A stretch of 64,000 nucleotides of DNA, taken from Solirubrobacter deserti (lineage in GTDB: Bacteria > Actinomycetota > Thermoleophilia > Solirubrobacterales > Solirubrobacteraceae). The translations under genes and the position numbers were made by a program. Location: NCBI RefSeq assembly GCF_003344625.1, contig NZ_QPKJ02000012.1, forward strand, positions 4,970 through 68,969, given 5' to 3'. Under the pieces are notes generated by a model, which was not told where the DNA came from, searched no databases, and saw only the letters and a program-made list of their open reading frames with translations. Below are positions 17,292 to 26,416 of the stretch, one piece after another (within the stretch, counting starts at the first letter, position 1; the number at the start of each line of letters is the position of its first letter).

Positions 17292-20200
17292 GGGAGTCGT
17301 GGACGACAGCGTGAACACGACCTGCTTGCCGTAGCTGCCGCGCAAGAGCGCCTCGTCGGCGGTGATGGTCTGGCTGACGGTGACCGGCACGCTGCGCGCC
17401 GCGACCGGCGAGCTGTACGCGGCCAACGTCAGCGGGTCCGCGCTCAGCGCGCCGAACGCGCCGTCGCCCGCCTTGAACCGCACGGGCTGGGTCAGCGCCA
17501 TGGTGCCGTTGACCAGCTTGCCCGGCGCGGTGCTGCTCGGGTCACGCACGGAGAACGTCGCCGAGGGCAACGTCGACGTCACGGTGGCGGGCACCGTCGT
17601 CGTGTAGTCCTGCGCCACGCCCGGGGTGAACGTGCCGAGGCTGATGGCGTTCCCGAGCGAGATCGAGAGCACCGTCGGCACGTTGCCCGTGACGTCGACG
17701 GGGACGTTGGTGGACTGCGTCGGGTTGGTGACCGTGATCGCCGCGAGCGTCTTGGTCGCCGACGCGCCGCGCGCATCCGTCACCTTGACCACCGGCGTGT
17801 ACGAGCCCGCCGTGGTGTAGGTGAACGACGGGTTCTGGCCGCTCGTCTCGAACGTGCCGTTGCCGTCGAGGTCCCACGCGTAGGTGAGCGCGTCACCGTC
17901 GGCGTCCGTGGCCGTCGCGGCGAACGTCACCGCGAGCGGAGCCGCGCCCGAGCTCACCGACCCGGTCGCCGTCCCGATCACCGGGTCGGCGTTCGCGGGC
18001 GCGACGCCGCAGGCCGCGGAGGCCAGTTTGCCCGCCGCGATCTCGATGCCGGCACCGATGTGCGCCAGGAAGCCGGCCTCCTGGAAGGACGCCGACGTGT
18101 GGCCCATGCCCGTGTACCACGAGCGGCCGCCGTCGTAGCGCTGGCACCACGAGATCGGATGGTCGTCGTCGGTCGTGTTGCCGTCGTCCTCGGCGTAGGT
18201 CGTCTCGTCCATCGTGAGCAGGACGTGCACGCCGGGGGTCGCGCGCGGCGAGTAGTCGTCGTTGGACGTGTTGCTCGGCGCCTTGTAGTTGTACCACTCG
18301 TCCGTCCGCGTCCAGCGGGCCTCGAGGCCGATCGTGGAGGGGTCCGTGAGGTCCTCCTTGATCACCGTCGCCGTCGGGGTCCCGGCCGGGTGGTTGCGGA
18401 AGTACGCGCCCACCAAGCGGCCGTACCACGGCCAGTCGTACTCGGTGTCGGACGCGGCGTGGATGCCCACGTAGCCCTTGCCGCTCTTGATGAAGTTCTC
18501 GAACGCGACCTGCTGAGAGGCGTTGAGGACGTCACCCGTCGTCGAGAGGAAGATCACGGCGTCGTAGTGCGACAGGATGTCGGCGGTGAACAGCGACGCG
18601 TCCTCGCTGGCGTCCAGCTGCCAGTTCTTCGAGGTCGCCAGAGCCTGCAGCGCGGTGATGCCCGCCCCGATGTTGTCGTGGCGGAACGCCGCGGTCTTGG
18701 AGAACACGAGCGCGCGGAGCTTCTTCGTCGCGTCGTCGGGGGCGAGCACCGTGACCGTCAGGTTGCGGGTGGTGGTGCCGCCCTTGCCGTCGCTGACCGT
18801 CAGCTTCACGGTCTTGGTGCCGGCCGTGGCGAACGTGGTGGACGCCGAGGCGCCCGTCGCGTCGTTGGTGCCGTTGTTGTCGAAGTCCCACGCGTAGGAC
18901 AGCGTGTCGCCGTCCGCGTCGGTCGCGGCCGCGTTGAAGGTCGTCGCCAGCGGCGCGATGCCCGCCGTGTTCGACGCCGTGGCCGTGGTGATGACCGGCG
19001 CGGTGTTGACCGGACCGCCGCCACCGCAACCGGTGGAGCCGTTGACCTTGAAGTAGTCGAAGGTCACGGTCTTGTTCGCGCCCGCGGCCTGGCCACTGAT
19101 CGTGAAGAGCCCGAACCTCGGGGCGGTCTGCGTGTTGGAGACGGTCGCGAACGACGACACCCAGGTGGTCCCGTCGAGCGAGTACTCGCCCTTGTAGGTC
19201 GTTCCGGTCTTCGTCAGACGCAGCCAGAAGTTCGCCGTCCCCGTGGGGATCGCCGTACCGGTGGCCTGCGGCTGCGGGCTCTGGGTCGCCCCGCCCTGCT
19301 CGGAACGCAGCTCGATGCGGTTGATCCGCGTCTGGTTCTGGTCGGAGATCGCGTCGAGCTTGACGTAGTTGTCGTCGTCGGTGTAGATGAGCAGGCCGCC
19401 CTGGCTGAAGCCGCCCGTGATCGTGCCGGAGAGCTTGGTCTCCAGGACGTAGTCGCTCCCCGCGTTGGTGGGGGACTGCAGGATGAAGTTCCGGGTGTTC
19501 GCCGGATTGCTGGTGGTGTTGATGTCGCCTTCGACCGTGGTGATCGTCAGGGCGCCGTTGGCGAGGGAGTACTTCGTGTCGTCCTCACGGACGATCGCGT
19601 TCCAGCGGGTCTTGTTGAGGCTGGTGCCGTCGAACTCGTCGCCGGGGACGAGCGGGACGGGCACGTTCGTGCCCTCGAGGGTCACGTAGTCGAACTGCGC
19701 GTTGGTCACCGTCGTGGCGGCGTTGGACAGCGCGAAGACGCCGATCTTGGCGTTCGCGGGCTGGACCGCGCTGCGGCCGACGGCCGTCCACGTGGTCCCG
19801 TCGGTCGAGTACTCGCCCGTGATGTTGGTGCCATCGGACTTGACCCGCAGGAAGAAGTCGTTCGGGAAGTTGGCCGCCAGGTTGGCGGTGCCGTCCTGGC
19901 TGGCGTTGCGCGGCGTGCCCGCGACCTCGTTGATGAACTCGAACTTCTCCACGGGCGTCGTGGCGCTCGCGGCGTTGGTCGAGACGCGGTCGAACTTCGT
20001 GTAGTTGTCATCGTCGCCGTAGACGAGGATGCCGGCCTGCTGGTACTGCACCAGGCCCTTGAAGTTGACCTTCGTCGTGAACGTCCAGGCACCAGCGGGC
20101 GCCGGGCGCAGGACGAGGTTCTTGGCGTTGTTGGTCGTCTGGTAGACGTCGCCGGCCTGGGCCGGGATCGTCAGCTTGCCGTCGGCGACGGTCAACGTCT

Positions 20201-23015
20201 GGTCGCGTCGCACGACCTCCCAGCCCGCGCCGAGGTCACCGCCGTCGAACTCGTCCTTGTAGCCGGGGAAGCAGCCCGAAGGAGCGGTCACGTTGACGGT
20301 GAGGGTCTTGGTCACCGTGCCGCTCTGGCCGTCGGTGACGGTCAGCGTGGCCGTGTAGGTGCCCGGGTTGGCGTAGGTGTACGTCGGATCCTCGACGGTC
20401 GACGTGTCCGCCGACGTGCCGGGGACGCCGAAGTCCCACGCGTAGGCGAGCGTGCCGCCGTCGGCGTCGGTCGCCGTGGCGTCGAACTTGACGGCCAGCG
20501 GCGCGACGCCGCTCACCGGCGTGGCCGTGATCGCGAGCTCCGGCGACGCCGTCTGCGCGCCGCCCTTGCCGACGAACTCGATCCAGTTGAGGTTGAACAG
20601 GTTCTGCGTGTTGCCGCGGTTGCGGAACACGAGGAACAGCTCGGTCGTGGTGGCGGGCGGGTTGGTCAGGTTGAGCCTGACGTCCTTGAACGTCTGCCAG
20701 CCGCCGGTGGGCGTGATGGTCTCGGTCGTGCCGATGAGCGTGCCCGTGGGCGAGCCGGAGCGGACCTCGATGGTCCCGCCCGCGCCCGCGGAGGCCACGC
20801 GGAACTTCATCGCGGTGACGTCCTTGAGGTTCACCGGCTTGTAGGAGACGTAGTCGCCGTCCTCGATGAACCCGATGTTCAGGCCGCCACCGGCCGTGTC
20901 GGTCGTCGTCTCGGTGGTGACGCCGGCGGCGCCCGCCGTCGTGCCGTCCGCGACGCGGCCCGTGGCGGAGAAGAACTCGGCCTGCTTCTCCTTGGGCTGC
21001 AGGATCGCCTGCGCGCGCTCGGTCAGCGGGACGATGCCGCCGGGGCCGCCGCGGTCGGTGTACGCGACCGTGAGCACGGTGAACGTGTTGGCCTCGGGGC
21101 CGTGGCCCGCGGCGAGGCCGGAGGCGAGCACGCCCTCACAGCCCGTGGCGCTCGTCAGGTCGTGCGAGTGCTCGTCGTGGCCGAGCGCGAGCTTGACCGT
21201 GATGTCGTTGCAGTTGATGCCCGAGCCGGTGCTGCCGTCCTCGGGGTCGGTGATCGAGATCTTGTACGGGATCTTGTCCGTGAAGGACGCGACCTGGCCG
21301 TCCAGCGGCGTCTCGATCGTGACCGTCGGGGCGCGGTTGCCGACCGAGATCTGGATGTTCTGGACCGCGGTGAGGCCGGTCTGGTCGGTCACCGTGAGCT
21401 TGGCGGTATAGGCGCCGTTGCTCGCGTAGGTGAACGACGGGCTGATCGCGGTGGAGTCGGTCGTGCCGTCGGACGTGAAGTCCCAGGCGTAGGTCAGCGG
21501 GCCGCCTTCGGGATCGCTCGAGCCCTCGGCGCTGAAGTTGACCGCCAGCGGCGCCAGGCCGCTCGTGACCGAGGCCGACGCCTTGGCGATCGGTGACTTG
21601 TCACCGGCGATGTAGTCGACGCGGTAGACGCCCGAGTCGGCGTTGTTGCCGTTGAAGCCCGAGCCCCACTCGATCACGTAGAGCGCGCCGTCGGGACCGA
21701 AGTCGAGGTCCATCGGGCGCTTGTAGCCCGTGCCGAGCGCGAAGTTCTGCACGCCGGTCATCGCGCCGCTGGCGTTCAGGTCGGCGGTCTTGATCCAGCC
21801 CTGGTTCCACTCGCCGATGAACCACTTGTCGTCGTAGTAGGCCGGGAACTTGCGGTCCGAGACGAGGTTCGGGTCGTAGTGGTAGCGCGGACCGCCCATG
21901 GGGGCGCCGCCGGTGCCGAGGCCCGGGAAGCGCGGGTCGGTCTGGCTGAACGACAGCCACGCCGTGGCGCCGCGGGCGGCCGGCAGGTCCGTGAGGCCCG
22001 TGTTGTTGGGCGACTCGTTCTTGAGGTTGGCGCAGTCGAACTGCGGTCCGGACGTCGAGGTCGCGAAGTTGTAGTCGTTGTAGGCGGTGTTGTCGCGGAT
22101 GCAGTACGGCCAGCCATAGTTGCCCGGGCTGGCGACGACGTTGAACTCGACCGAGCCGGCGGGGCCGCGGTTGGCGTTCGCGGTGCTGGCGTCAGGGCCG
22201 TAGTCGGCGCTGAGCACCCAGCTGGTCTCCGGGTCCACCGTGAAGCGGAACGGGTTGCGGAAGCCCATGGCGAAGATTTCGGGCCGCGTCTTGTCGCTCG
22301 CCGGGAACATGTTGCCGGGCGGGACCGTGTAGGTGTTGCCCAGCCCGGGCGTGCCCGTCGGGTTGTCGACCGGCTTGATGCGCAGGATCTTGCCGTTGAG
22401 GTCGTTGGTGTTGGCCGAGGTGCGCTGAGCGTCCCAGGCGGAGCGACCCGTGCGCTCGTCGATCGGGTTGTAGCCGTTGGAGTCGAACGGGTTGGTGTTG
22501 TCGCCCGTCGAGATGTACAGGCTGCCGTCGGGGCCGAAGTAGAGCGAGCCGGAGGAGTGGCAGCACTGGCCGCGCTGGTGCGTGAAGGTCAGGATGCGCT
22601 GCTCAGAGCCGAGGTCGAGTGAGTCGCCGTTGACCTTCAAGCGCGACACCACCTGCGTGTTCGAGCTGTCGGGCAGCTGGGAGTAGAACAGGTAGACCCA
22701 GTTGCTGGTGGCGAAGTCAGGCGCCAGCTGGAGGCCGAGCAGCCCGTTCTCCTGGCTGGTGGTGACGGGAACCGTGCCCGCCGTGACCGTCTGGCGCGTG
22801 TTCGGCTTCCAGATCATCAGTCGTCCGTCGCGCTCGATGTAGAAGACGCGCCCGTCCGGGGCGACGTCCAGCTCCATCGGGTTGGACGTGTTGTCGTCGA
22901 GCGTCACCTTCTGGAAGTCGCCGGCCGCGGGCACCTGTGCCCGGGCGGCGCCTGTCCAGCACAGGGACAGCGCAATCACGGCGATCGCGGCGGCGATCGG
23001 CCTCGGTAGACCCAT
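17289..23015 (-). CDS. Giant secreted mosaic: sugar-dehydrogenase propeller, PKD, CBM6, DUF1349, ThuA, shared C-terminal domain
   Basis: The 1908-residue protein starts at the ATG at 23015 behind AGGAGGAGAGG and has a signal peptide (ALSLCWTGAARAQ). In order: a GSDH/PQQ-type propeller (about 35-500; ENGLLGLQLAPDF, GNYGWPYC, KRPMDLDFGPDGALYVIEWG); PKD; an Ig-like segment; CBM6 (about 700-830); PKD; two DUF1349 ConA-like domains, each with YxDDDNYxKxD; PKD; a ThuA domain (about 1432-1676; RALVFSKTAAFRHD, VGIHAASDTEYDWPWYG, GMGHTSASF); PKD; and a 132-residue divergent copy of the shared C-terminal domain ending VVFTLSSTTP. ThuA-like domains act on keto-sugars or bind sugars, and the propeller may oxidise them, so sugar oxidation at the cell surface is a plausible role. 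The upstream region carries operator site 3. Confidence 0.9.
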   Translation of the reverse strand: MGLPRPIAAAIAVIALSLCWTGAARAQVPAAGDFQKVTLDDNTSNPMELDVAPDGRVFYIERDGRLMIWKPNTRQTVTAGTVPVTTSQENGLLGLQLAPDFATSNWVYLFYSQLPDSSNTQVVSRLKVNGDSLDLGSEQRILTFTHQRGQCCHSSGSLYFGPDGSLYISTGDNTNPFDSNGYNPIDERTGRSAWDAQRTSANTNDLNGKILRIKPVDNPTGTPGLGNTYTVPPGNMFPASDKTRPEIFAMGFRNPFRFTVDPETSWVLSADYGPDASTANANRGPAGSVEFNVVASPGNYGWPYCIRDNTAYNDYNFATSTSGPQFDCANLKNESPNNTGLTDLPAARGATAWLSFSQTDPRFPGLGTGGAPMGGPRYHYDPNLVSDRKFPAYYDDKWFIGEWNQGWIKTADLNASGAMTGVQNFALGTGYKRPMDLDFGPDGALYVIEWGSGFNGNNADSGVYRVDYIAGDKSPIAKASASVTSGLAPLAVNFSAEGSSDPEGGPLTYAWDFTSDGTTDSTAISPSFTYASNGAYTAKLTVTDQTGLTAVQNIQISVGNRAPTVTIETPLDGQVASFTDKIPYKISITDPEDGSTGSGINCNDITVKLALGHDEHSHDLTSATGCEGVLASGLAAGHGPEANTFTVLTVAYTDRGGPGGIVPLTERAQAILQPKEKQAEFFSATGRVADGTTAGAAGVTTETTTDTAGGGLNIGFIEDGDYVSYKPVNLKDVTAMKFRVASAGAGGTIEVRSGSPTGTLIGTTETITPTGGWQTFKDVRLNLTNPPATTTELFLVFRNRGNTQNLFNLNWIEFVGKGGAQTASPELAITATPVSGVAPLAVKFDATATDADGGTLAYAWDFGVPGTSADTSTVEDPTYTYANPGTYTATLTVTDGQSGTVTKTLTVNVTAPSGCFPGYKDEFDGGDLGAGWEVVRRDQTLTVADGKLTIPAQAGDVYQTTNNAKNLVLRPAPAGAWTFTTKVNFKGLVQYQQAGILVYGDDDNYTKFDRVSTNAASATTPVEKFEFINEVAGTPRNASQDGTANLAANFPNDFFLRVKSDGTNITGEYSTDGTTWTAVGRSAVQPANAKIGVFALSNAATTVTNAQFDYVTLEGTNVPVPLVPGDEFDGTSLNKTRWNAIVREDDTKYSLANGALTITTVEGDINTTSNPANTRNFILQSPTNAGSDYVLETKLSGTITGGFSQGGLLIYTDDDNYVKLDAISDQNQTRINRIELRSEQGGATQSPQPQATGTAIPTGTANFWLRLTKTGTTYKGEYSLDGTTWVSSFATVSNTQTAPRFGLFTISGQAAGANKTVTFDYFKVNGSTGCGGGGPVNTAPVITTATASNTAGIAPLATTFNAAATDADGDTLSYAWDFDNNGTNDATGASASTTFATAGTKTVKLTVSDGKGGTTTRNLTVTVLAPDDATKKLRALVFSKTAAFRHDNIGAGITALQALATSKNWQLDASEDASLFTADILSHYDAVIFLSTTGDVLNASQQVAFENFIKSGKGYVGIHAASDTEYDWPWYGRLVGAYFRNHPAGTPTATVIKEDLTDPSTIGLEARWTRTDEWYNYKAPSNTSNDDYSPRATPGVHVLLTMDETTYAEDDGNTTDDDHPISWCQRYDGGRSWYTGMGHTSASFQEAGFLAHIGAGIEIAAGKLASAACGVAPANADPVIGTATGSVSSGAAPLAVTFAATATDADGDALTYAWDLDGNGTFETSGQNPSFTYTTAGSYTPVVKVTDARGASATKTLAAITVTNPTQSTNVPVDVTGNVPTVLSISLGNAISLGTFTPGVAQDYTTTVPATVTSTLPSATFSVRDPSSTAPGKLVNGTMALTQPVRFKAGDGAFGALSADPLTLAAYSSPVAARSVPVTVSQTITADEALLRGSYGKQVVFTLSSTTP

Positions 23016-23031
23016 ATCCTCTCCTCCTGTC

Positions 23032-23047
23032 GTTCGGCCTGCCGAAC
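23032..23047. promoter_or_regulatory. Perfect inverted repeat in the leader of the ThuA mosaic gene
   Basis: The arms GTTCGGC and GCCGAAC are separated by CT. It lies 17 bases upstream of the start codon at 23015, just before the ribosome site, so it could be an operator or an mRNA hairpin that affects translation. Confidence 0.4.
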
Positions 23048-23082
23048 AACTATTCAGCCAGGCGTCGGAGCATCCTGTAGGA

Positions 23083-23093
23083 CTGTCTGACAA
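23083..23093. promoter_or_regulatory. Operator-like palindrome, site 3 (TTGTCAGACAG on the minus strand)
   Basis: This is the third copy of the 11-bp motif. On the minus strand it follows a good -35 box, TTGACT (23098-23093), so it would sit between -35 and -10 of the ThuA mosaic promoter, as site 2 does for the xylanase. The -10 is less clear (TACAGG or CAGGAT). Confidence 0.55.
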
Positions 23094-23197
23094 AAGTCAA
23101 GACGGCCTGGCGGAGTGGACGGACGGTGGACCGTAGGTCCAGCCTGAGCTGGTTTCGCCGGGTTAAGCAACTATTCGAAGGTCTAAGGTCACGCGCC

Positions 23198-23923
23198 ATG
23201 CGTATGGCATTGATCACCGGCGGAGGCACGGGCATCGGTGCCGCCGCCGCGCGCGCCCTCGCCGCCGAAGGTGTGCGGGTCGCCATCACCGGCCGGCGGC
23301 GCGAGCCGCTGGAGGCGGTGGCGGAAGAGACGGGCGCGGCCGTCGTCGTGGGGGACATCGTCACCGACGCCGCGCGGATCGTCGAAGAGGCCGTCCAGGC
23401 GCTCGGCGGTCTGCACGTGGTCGTCAACAATGCGGGCACGATCCGGCGCAACGTGCGCCTGCACGAGCTCTCACACGAGACGTGGGACGAGCAGATCGCG
23501 GTCAACCTCACCGGCCACTTCCGCGTGCTGCACGCCGCGCTGCCGGTGCTACTCGAAGCCGACGGCGACCGCTCGATCGTCAATGTCGGTTCCACGCTCG
23601 CCCACAAGCTCGTGCCCGGCATCGGCGCCTACGCGGCGGCCAAGGGCGGCATCGTCTCACTGACCAAGGCGCTCGCGGTCGAGTACGGCCCCGACGGCAT
23701 CCGCGCCAACGCCGTCATGCCCGCCGTGGTCAAGACGGACCTCGCCTACACCGACCGCCCGGACTTCGAAGCGCGCGCCGACGCGATGGCCGCCGCCTAC
23801 CCGCTCAGGCGGCTGGGGGAGAGCGAGGACCTGGCGGCCGCGATCGCGTGGCTCGCCTCGCCCCGCGCGGGCTGGGTCACGGGCACGATCCAGGACGTCG
23901 ACGGTGGCTTCAGCGTCGCCTGA
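23198..23923 (+). CDS. SDR-family NAD(P)-dependent oxidoreductase
   Basis: The 241-residue protein starts at the ATG at 23198 because the Rossmann fold begins at once (MRMALITGGGTGIG). The classical SDR residues are all present: TGGGTGIG (7-14), NNAG (77-80), catalytic Ser132, Tyr145 and Lys149 in GAYAAAKGG, and the C-terminal VTGTIQDVDGGFSV. It is likely a 3-oxoacyl-reductase-like or sugar/alcohol dehydrogenase; the substrate is not predictable. It overlaps the M20 peptidase start by 20 bases and is divergent from the ThuA mosaic gene. Its ribosome site is weak (AAGG about ten bases upstream). Confidence 0.92.
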   Translation: MRMALITGGGTGIGAAAARALAAEGVRVAITGRRREPLEAVAEETGAAVVVGDIVTDAARIVEEAVQALGGLHVVVNNAGTIRRNVRLHELSHETWDEQIAVNLTGHFRVLHAALPVLLEADGDRSIVNVGSTLAHKLVPGIGAYAAAKGGIVSLTKALAVEYGPDGIRANAVMPAVVKTDLAYTDRPDFEARADAMAAAYPLRRLGESEDLAAAIAWLASPRAGWVTGTIQDVDGGFSVA

Positions 23924-24959
23924 GCTCGAGCTCACGCGTGAGCTCGTCGCGCTGAACACGGTGAACCCGGGGCTCGTCCCGGGCGCGCCGGGCGAGCGGG
24001 CCGCGGTCGAGCTGCTTGCCGCGCGGCTGGAGCCGCAGCACTTCGCGATCGAGATCGTGGGGCCGGAGGACCGTCCGAGCCTCGTCGCGACGCGCCGAGT
24101 GGGCGACGGCCCGCTGCTCGCGCTCAACGGCCACCTCGACACGGTCGGCGCGGGCGGGATGCAGGACCCGTTCACGCCGCGGATCGAGGACGGGAGGCTC
24201 TACGGCCGTGGCACGTGCGACATGAAGGCGGGCGTCGCGGCCTGCGTGGTCGCAGCCGAGGCCGTCCCGGCCGCGAACGTCCTGCTCGCGCTCGTGGCCG
24301 ACGAGGAAAACGACAGCCTCGGCACGCTCGCCGTCCTCGAGCACCTCGGCGCCGACCTGCCCGGCGCCTGCATCGTCGCCGAGCCGACGTGGCTGGAGCT
24401 CGCCGCCACGCACCGCGGCTTCAGCGTCGTGGAGGTCGAGATCCGCGGCCGCGCCGCGCACTCCTCGCGCCCGGACGACGGCGTCAATGCCGTCGAGCAC
24501 CTCGGCCGCCTCCTGCACGCGCTCGAGCCGCCGCTGATGGCGACGGTCGTCCACGGCGGCACCGCGCCGTTCCTGATCCCCGACCGCGCCGTCGCGACCG
24601 TCGAGCACCGCACCCAGCCGGGCGAGCCGCTCCACGCGGGCCTCGACGCGGTTCGCGCGCTGATCGACCGGCTGGACCTCGACGCCACCGCCACCGAGCT
24701 GATCGCCCGCGAGGCCTGGCAGCTCGCCGACGGCCCGCTCGTCGACCTCTTCGACCGCGCGCTCGACCATCCGGCCCGCTTCGACGCGCCCTACTGGATG
24801 GAATCCGCGCTGTGGGAGGCTGCGGGCGTCCCGACGGTCGTCTGCGGCCCGGCCGGCGGTGGCCTGCACACGGACGTCGAGTGGGTCGACCTCGAGCAGC
24901 TCGCCGTCTACACGCGTGCGCTCACCGAGATCCTCCGCGGCTGGCGCGATCAGGGCTGA
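23904..24959 (+). CDS. M20-family metallopeptidase (ArgE/DapE/acetylornithine deacetylase-like)
   Basis: The 351-residue protein starts at a GTG at 23904 inside the end of the SDR gene. The zinc site residues are visible: His-Asp in LNGHLDTVGAG, Asp in GRGTCDMKAGVAA, the Glu pair in VADEENDSLGT, and a C-terminal His in GGGLHTDVEWVDL. The dimerisation lid lies in between (HRGFSVVEVEIRGRAAHSSR). Family members hydrolyse N-acyl amino acids or dipeptides in the cytoplasm. The start is unusual for the family (ELELTRELVALNTVNPG follows directly), so the GTG seems right. Its stop overlaps the next ATG. Confidence 0.9.
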   Translation: MASASPELELTRELVALNTVNPGLVPGAPGERAAVELLAARLEPQHFAIEIVGPEDRPSLVATRRVGDGPLLALNGHLDTVGAGGMQDPFTPRIEDGRLYGRGTCDMKAGVAACVVAAEAVPAANVLLALVADEENDSLGTLAVLEHLGADLPGACIVAEPTWLELAATHRGFSVVEVEIRGRAAHSSRPDDGVNAVEHLGRLLHALEPPLMATVVHGGTAPFLIPDRAVATVEHRTQPGEPLHAGLDAVRALIDRLDLDATATELIAREAWQLADGPLVDLFDRALDHPARFDAPYWMESALWEAAGVPTVVCGPAGGGLHTDVEWVDLEQLAVYTRALTEILRGWRDQG

Positions 24960-25579
24960 TGCGCCGGCGCCGTCTCCAGGCTCAGCAGCCGTACCCGATC
25001 GTCGGCAAGGTCGGCAAGCGCCAGCTCAAGGCCATCCCGGACCTCTGCCGGGCGGGTGAGCAGCCGCGGTTCGTGATCGCCGAGGGCATCTACGGGGCGC
25101 TGGTCGCGTTCGAGGACCGGCTCGTGATCGTCAAGAAGACGGCGACGACGTTCCCGTACGCCGAGATCGGCGAGATCCGCTACTCGGTCAAGCGCTTCAC
25201 CGGCAAGCTGGAGATCGTGGCGGTCGACGAGGTCGACGGTCGCGAGACGTTCTGGAAGCAGGCGCTGGACGTGCGCAAGCGCACGGACGCGATGGCGCTG
25301 ACCGTCGACGTGTTCGAGAAGGCGCAGGAGCGCGTCCGCTGGTTGCGCGGGCAGATCGCCGGGCCGCGCCGGGTCGAGGTCGACGCCGAGGAGTTCGGCC
25401 GCGCGTTGATCGAGGAGGTCCGCGACCCGGTCCTGGCCCGGTCGTTCCCGGCACCGGACGCGGTGGTCGAGGAGGTCGTGGACGCGGTCCTCGCCCAGCT
25501 GCTGCGGACGCTCGACGACCAGCGGCTGAGCCCGTGGTACCTGGACTGGGTGGCGGACTACAGCGAACGGACGGACTAG
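24959..25579 (+). CDS. Hypothetical protein with bacterial PH-like domain
   Basis: The 206-residue protein starts at the ATG in a TGATG junction with the M20 gene. Residues about 25-100 resemble a bacterial PH-type module, with alternating strands such as RFVIAEGIYGALVAFEDRLV and FPYAEIGEIRYSVKRFTG, the pattern seen in short lipid- or protein-binding bPH domains. The C-terminal half is predicted helical and acidic. It has no signal peptide or membrane helix. The role is unknown; co-transcription with an SDR and an M20 peptidase is the only clue. It ends in a 4-base convergent overlap with the nitrile hydratase accessory gene. Confidence 0.75.
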   Translation: MRRRRLQAQQPYPIVGKVGKRQLKAIPDLCRAGEQPRFVIAEGIYGALVAFEDRLVIVKKTATTFPYAEIGEIRYSVKRFTGKLEIVAVDEVDGRETFWKQALDVRKRTDAMALTVDVFEKAQERVRWLRGQIAGPRRVEVDAEEFGRALIEEVRDPVLARSFPAPDAVVEEVVDAVLAQLLRTLDDQRLSPWYLDWVADYSERTD

Positions 25580-25818
25580 GCGAAGTCCGCGTCGGTGAGC
25601 TCGATCGGCTCGCCGTGCGGCGTGCGGTGCGCCGCGCGGTCCCACGCGGCGCGCAGCCCGGTCAGCTCGTCGGCCGACGTCAGGCCGCGCTCGACGACGG
25701 CGCGCTCGAGCGCGTCGAGCAGCTCCAGGTAGTCGGTCTTGCCCGACACGTCCGGCCAGTCGAGCAGGAGCACGGCCAGGGCTTGGACCTCGGCCTGCCA
25801 GGGCTCATCGAACGGCAT
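25576..25818 (-). CDS. Nitrile hydratase accessory protein (metallochaperone-like)
   Basis: The 80-residue protein starts at an ATG 14 bases inside the end of the beta-subunit gene. [19 protein letters not shown] matches the F-x-x-PW-x-A-x-x-x-AL signature of the P14K/activator family, and the following helix (DYLELLDALERAVVERGL) also fits. These proteins load cobalt into the alpha subunit. It is short for the family because it lacks a long C-terminal tail. As the last gene of nthA-nthB-accessory, its position supports the role. Confidence 0.8.
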   Translation of the reverse strand: MPFDEPWQAEVQALAVLLLDWPDVSGKTDYLELLDALERAVVERGLTSADELTGLRAAWDRAAHRTPHGEPIELTDADFA

Positions 25819-26416
25819 CGAGGTACGGCTCGAAGGCGTCGATGCAGACGGTCGAGCGCGGGTCGCCGTCCGGACCCCACAGCTCCTCCCCGGTGAAGGC
25901 CACCGCGTACAGCCACTGCGGATCCTCACCCGCGCCGGTCGCGTTGACGTCCGGGAACACGTGAAAGCCGTGCACGCGCTCGATCACGCCGACCTTCCCC
26001 CGCGCGTAGCGGGGCAGCCGCGTGTGACCGACCGGGTTGATGTTCTTCGTGACCACGCGATCGCCGACCGCGAACGCGGCCTCGCGGATCGGCTCGCGGT
26101 CGGCCGGCCCGCCGCGGGCGAGCACGGCCGGGACCTCCTCGGCGCGCAGGACACGGTCGGGCTTCCCGCGCTCGGCGATCAGCCGCTCGAGCCCCGCCAG
26201 CCAGACCTCGTAGTAGCTCAGCGACAGATACTCGGCGGGCGGCCGGTTCTCGCGCGCGAACCGCGACATGTCGATGTTCCAGCGCCCGCCCGCGCCGCAC
26301 GCCAGCACCATCGCCAGCACGCGCATCTCCCACTCGCCGTGGAAGATCGGCTCGTCCACCTCCGGCACGACCGGCCCGAAGCCGTGCACGCCGCCCATGT
26401 CGTGCGCGCCGTTCAC
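25805..26416 (-). CDS. nthB: Nitrile hydratase beta subunit
   Basis: The 203-residue protein starts at the GTG at 26416, in a GTGA overlap with the alpha gene. The N-terminus [15 protein letters not shown] is the family signature and fixes the start. The SH3-like C-terminal domain is evident ([54 protein letters not shown]). Together with the alpha subunit it hydrates nitriles to amides in the cytoplasm. The Arg residues that stabilise the metal claw cannot be assigned without alignment. No amidase gene is adjacent, so the amide product must be handled elsewhere. Confidence 0.93.
   Translation of the reverse strand: MNGAHDMGGVHGFGPVVPEVDEPIFHGEWEMRVLAMVLACGAGGRWNIDMSRFARENRPPAEYLSLSYYEVWLAGLERLIAERGKPDRVLRAEEVPAVLARGGPADREPIREAAFAVGDRVVTKNINPVGHTRLPRYARGKVGVIERVHGFHVFPDVNATGAGEDPQWLYAVAFTGEELWGPDGDPRSTVCIDAFEPYLDAVR

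Noticed and set aside
16923-21596. A 1557-codon open frame on the plus strand across the ThuA mosaic gene
   Set aside because: It is rich in Arg, Gly, Val and Ala with no domain pattern, lies antisense to a protein with clear domains, and results from the high third-position GC of that gene. The same holds for long antisense frames at 110-1996 and 58705-63000.
23047-23176. CAACTATTC repeated at 23047 and 23168 as an attachment or regulatory site
   Set aside because: Nine bases are too short for an attachment core, there is no integrase or tRNA, and the spacing fits no known regulator.
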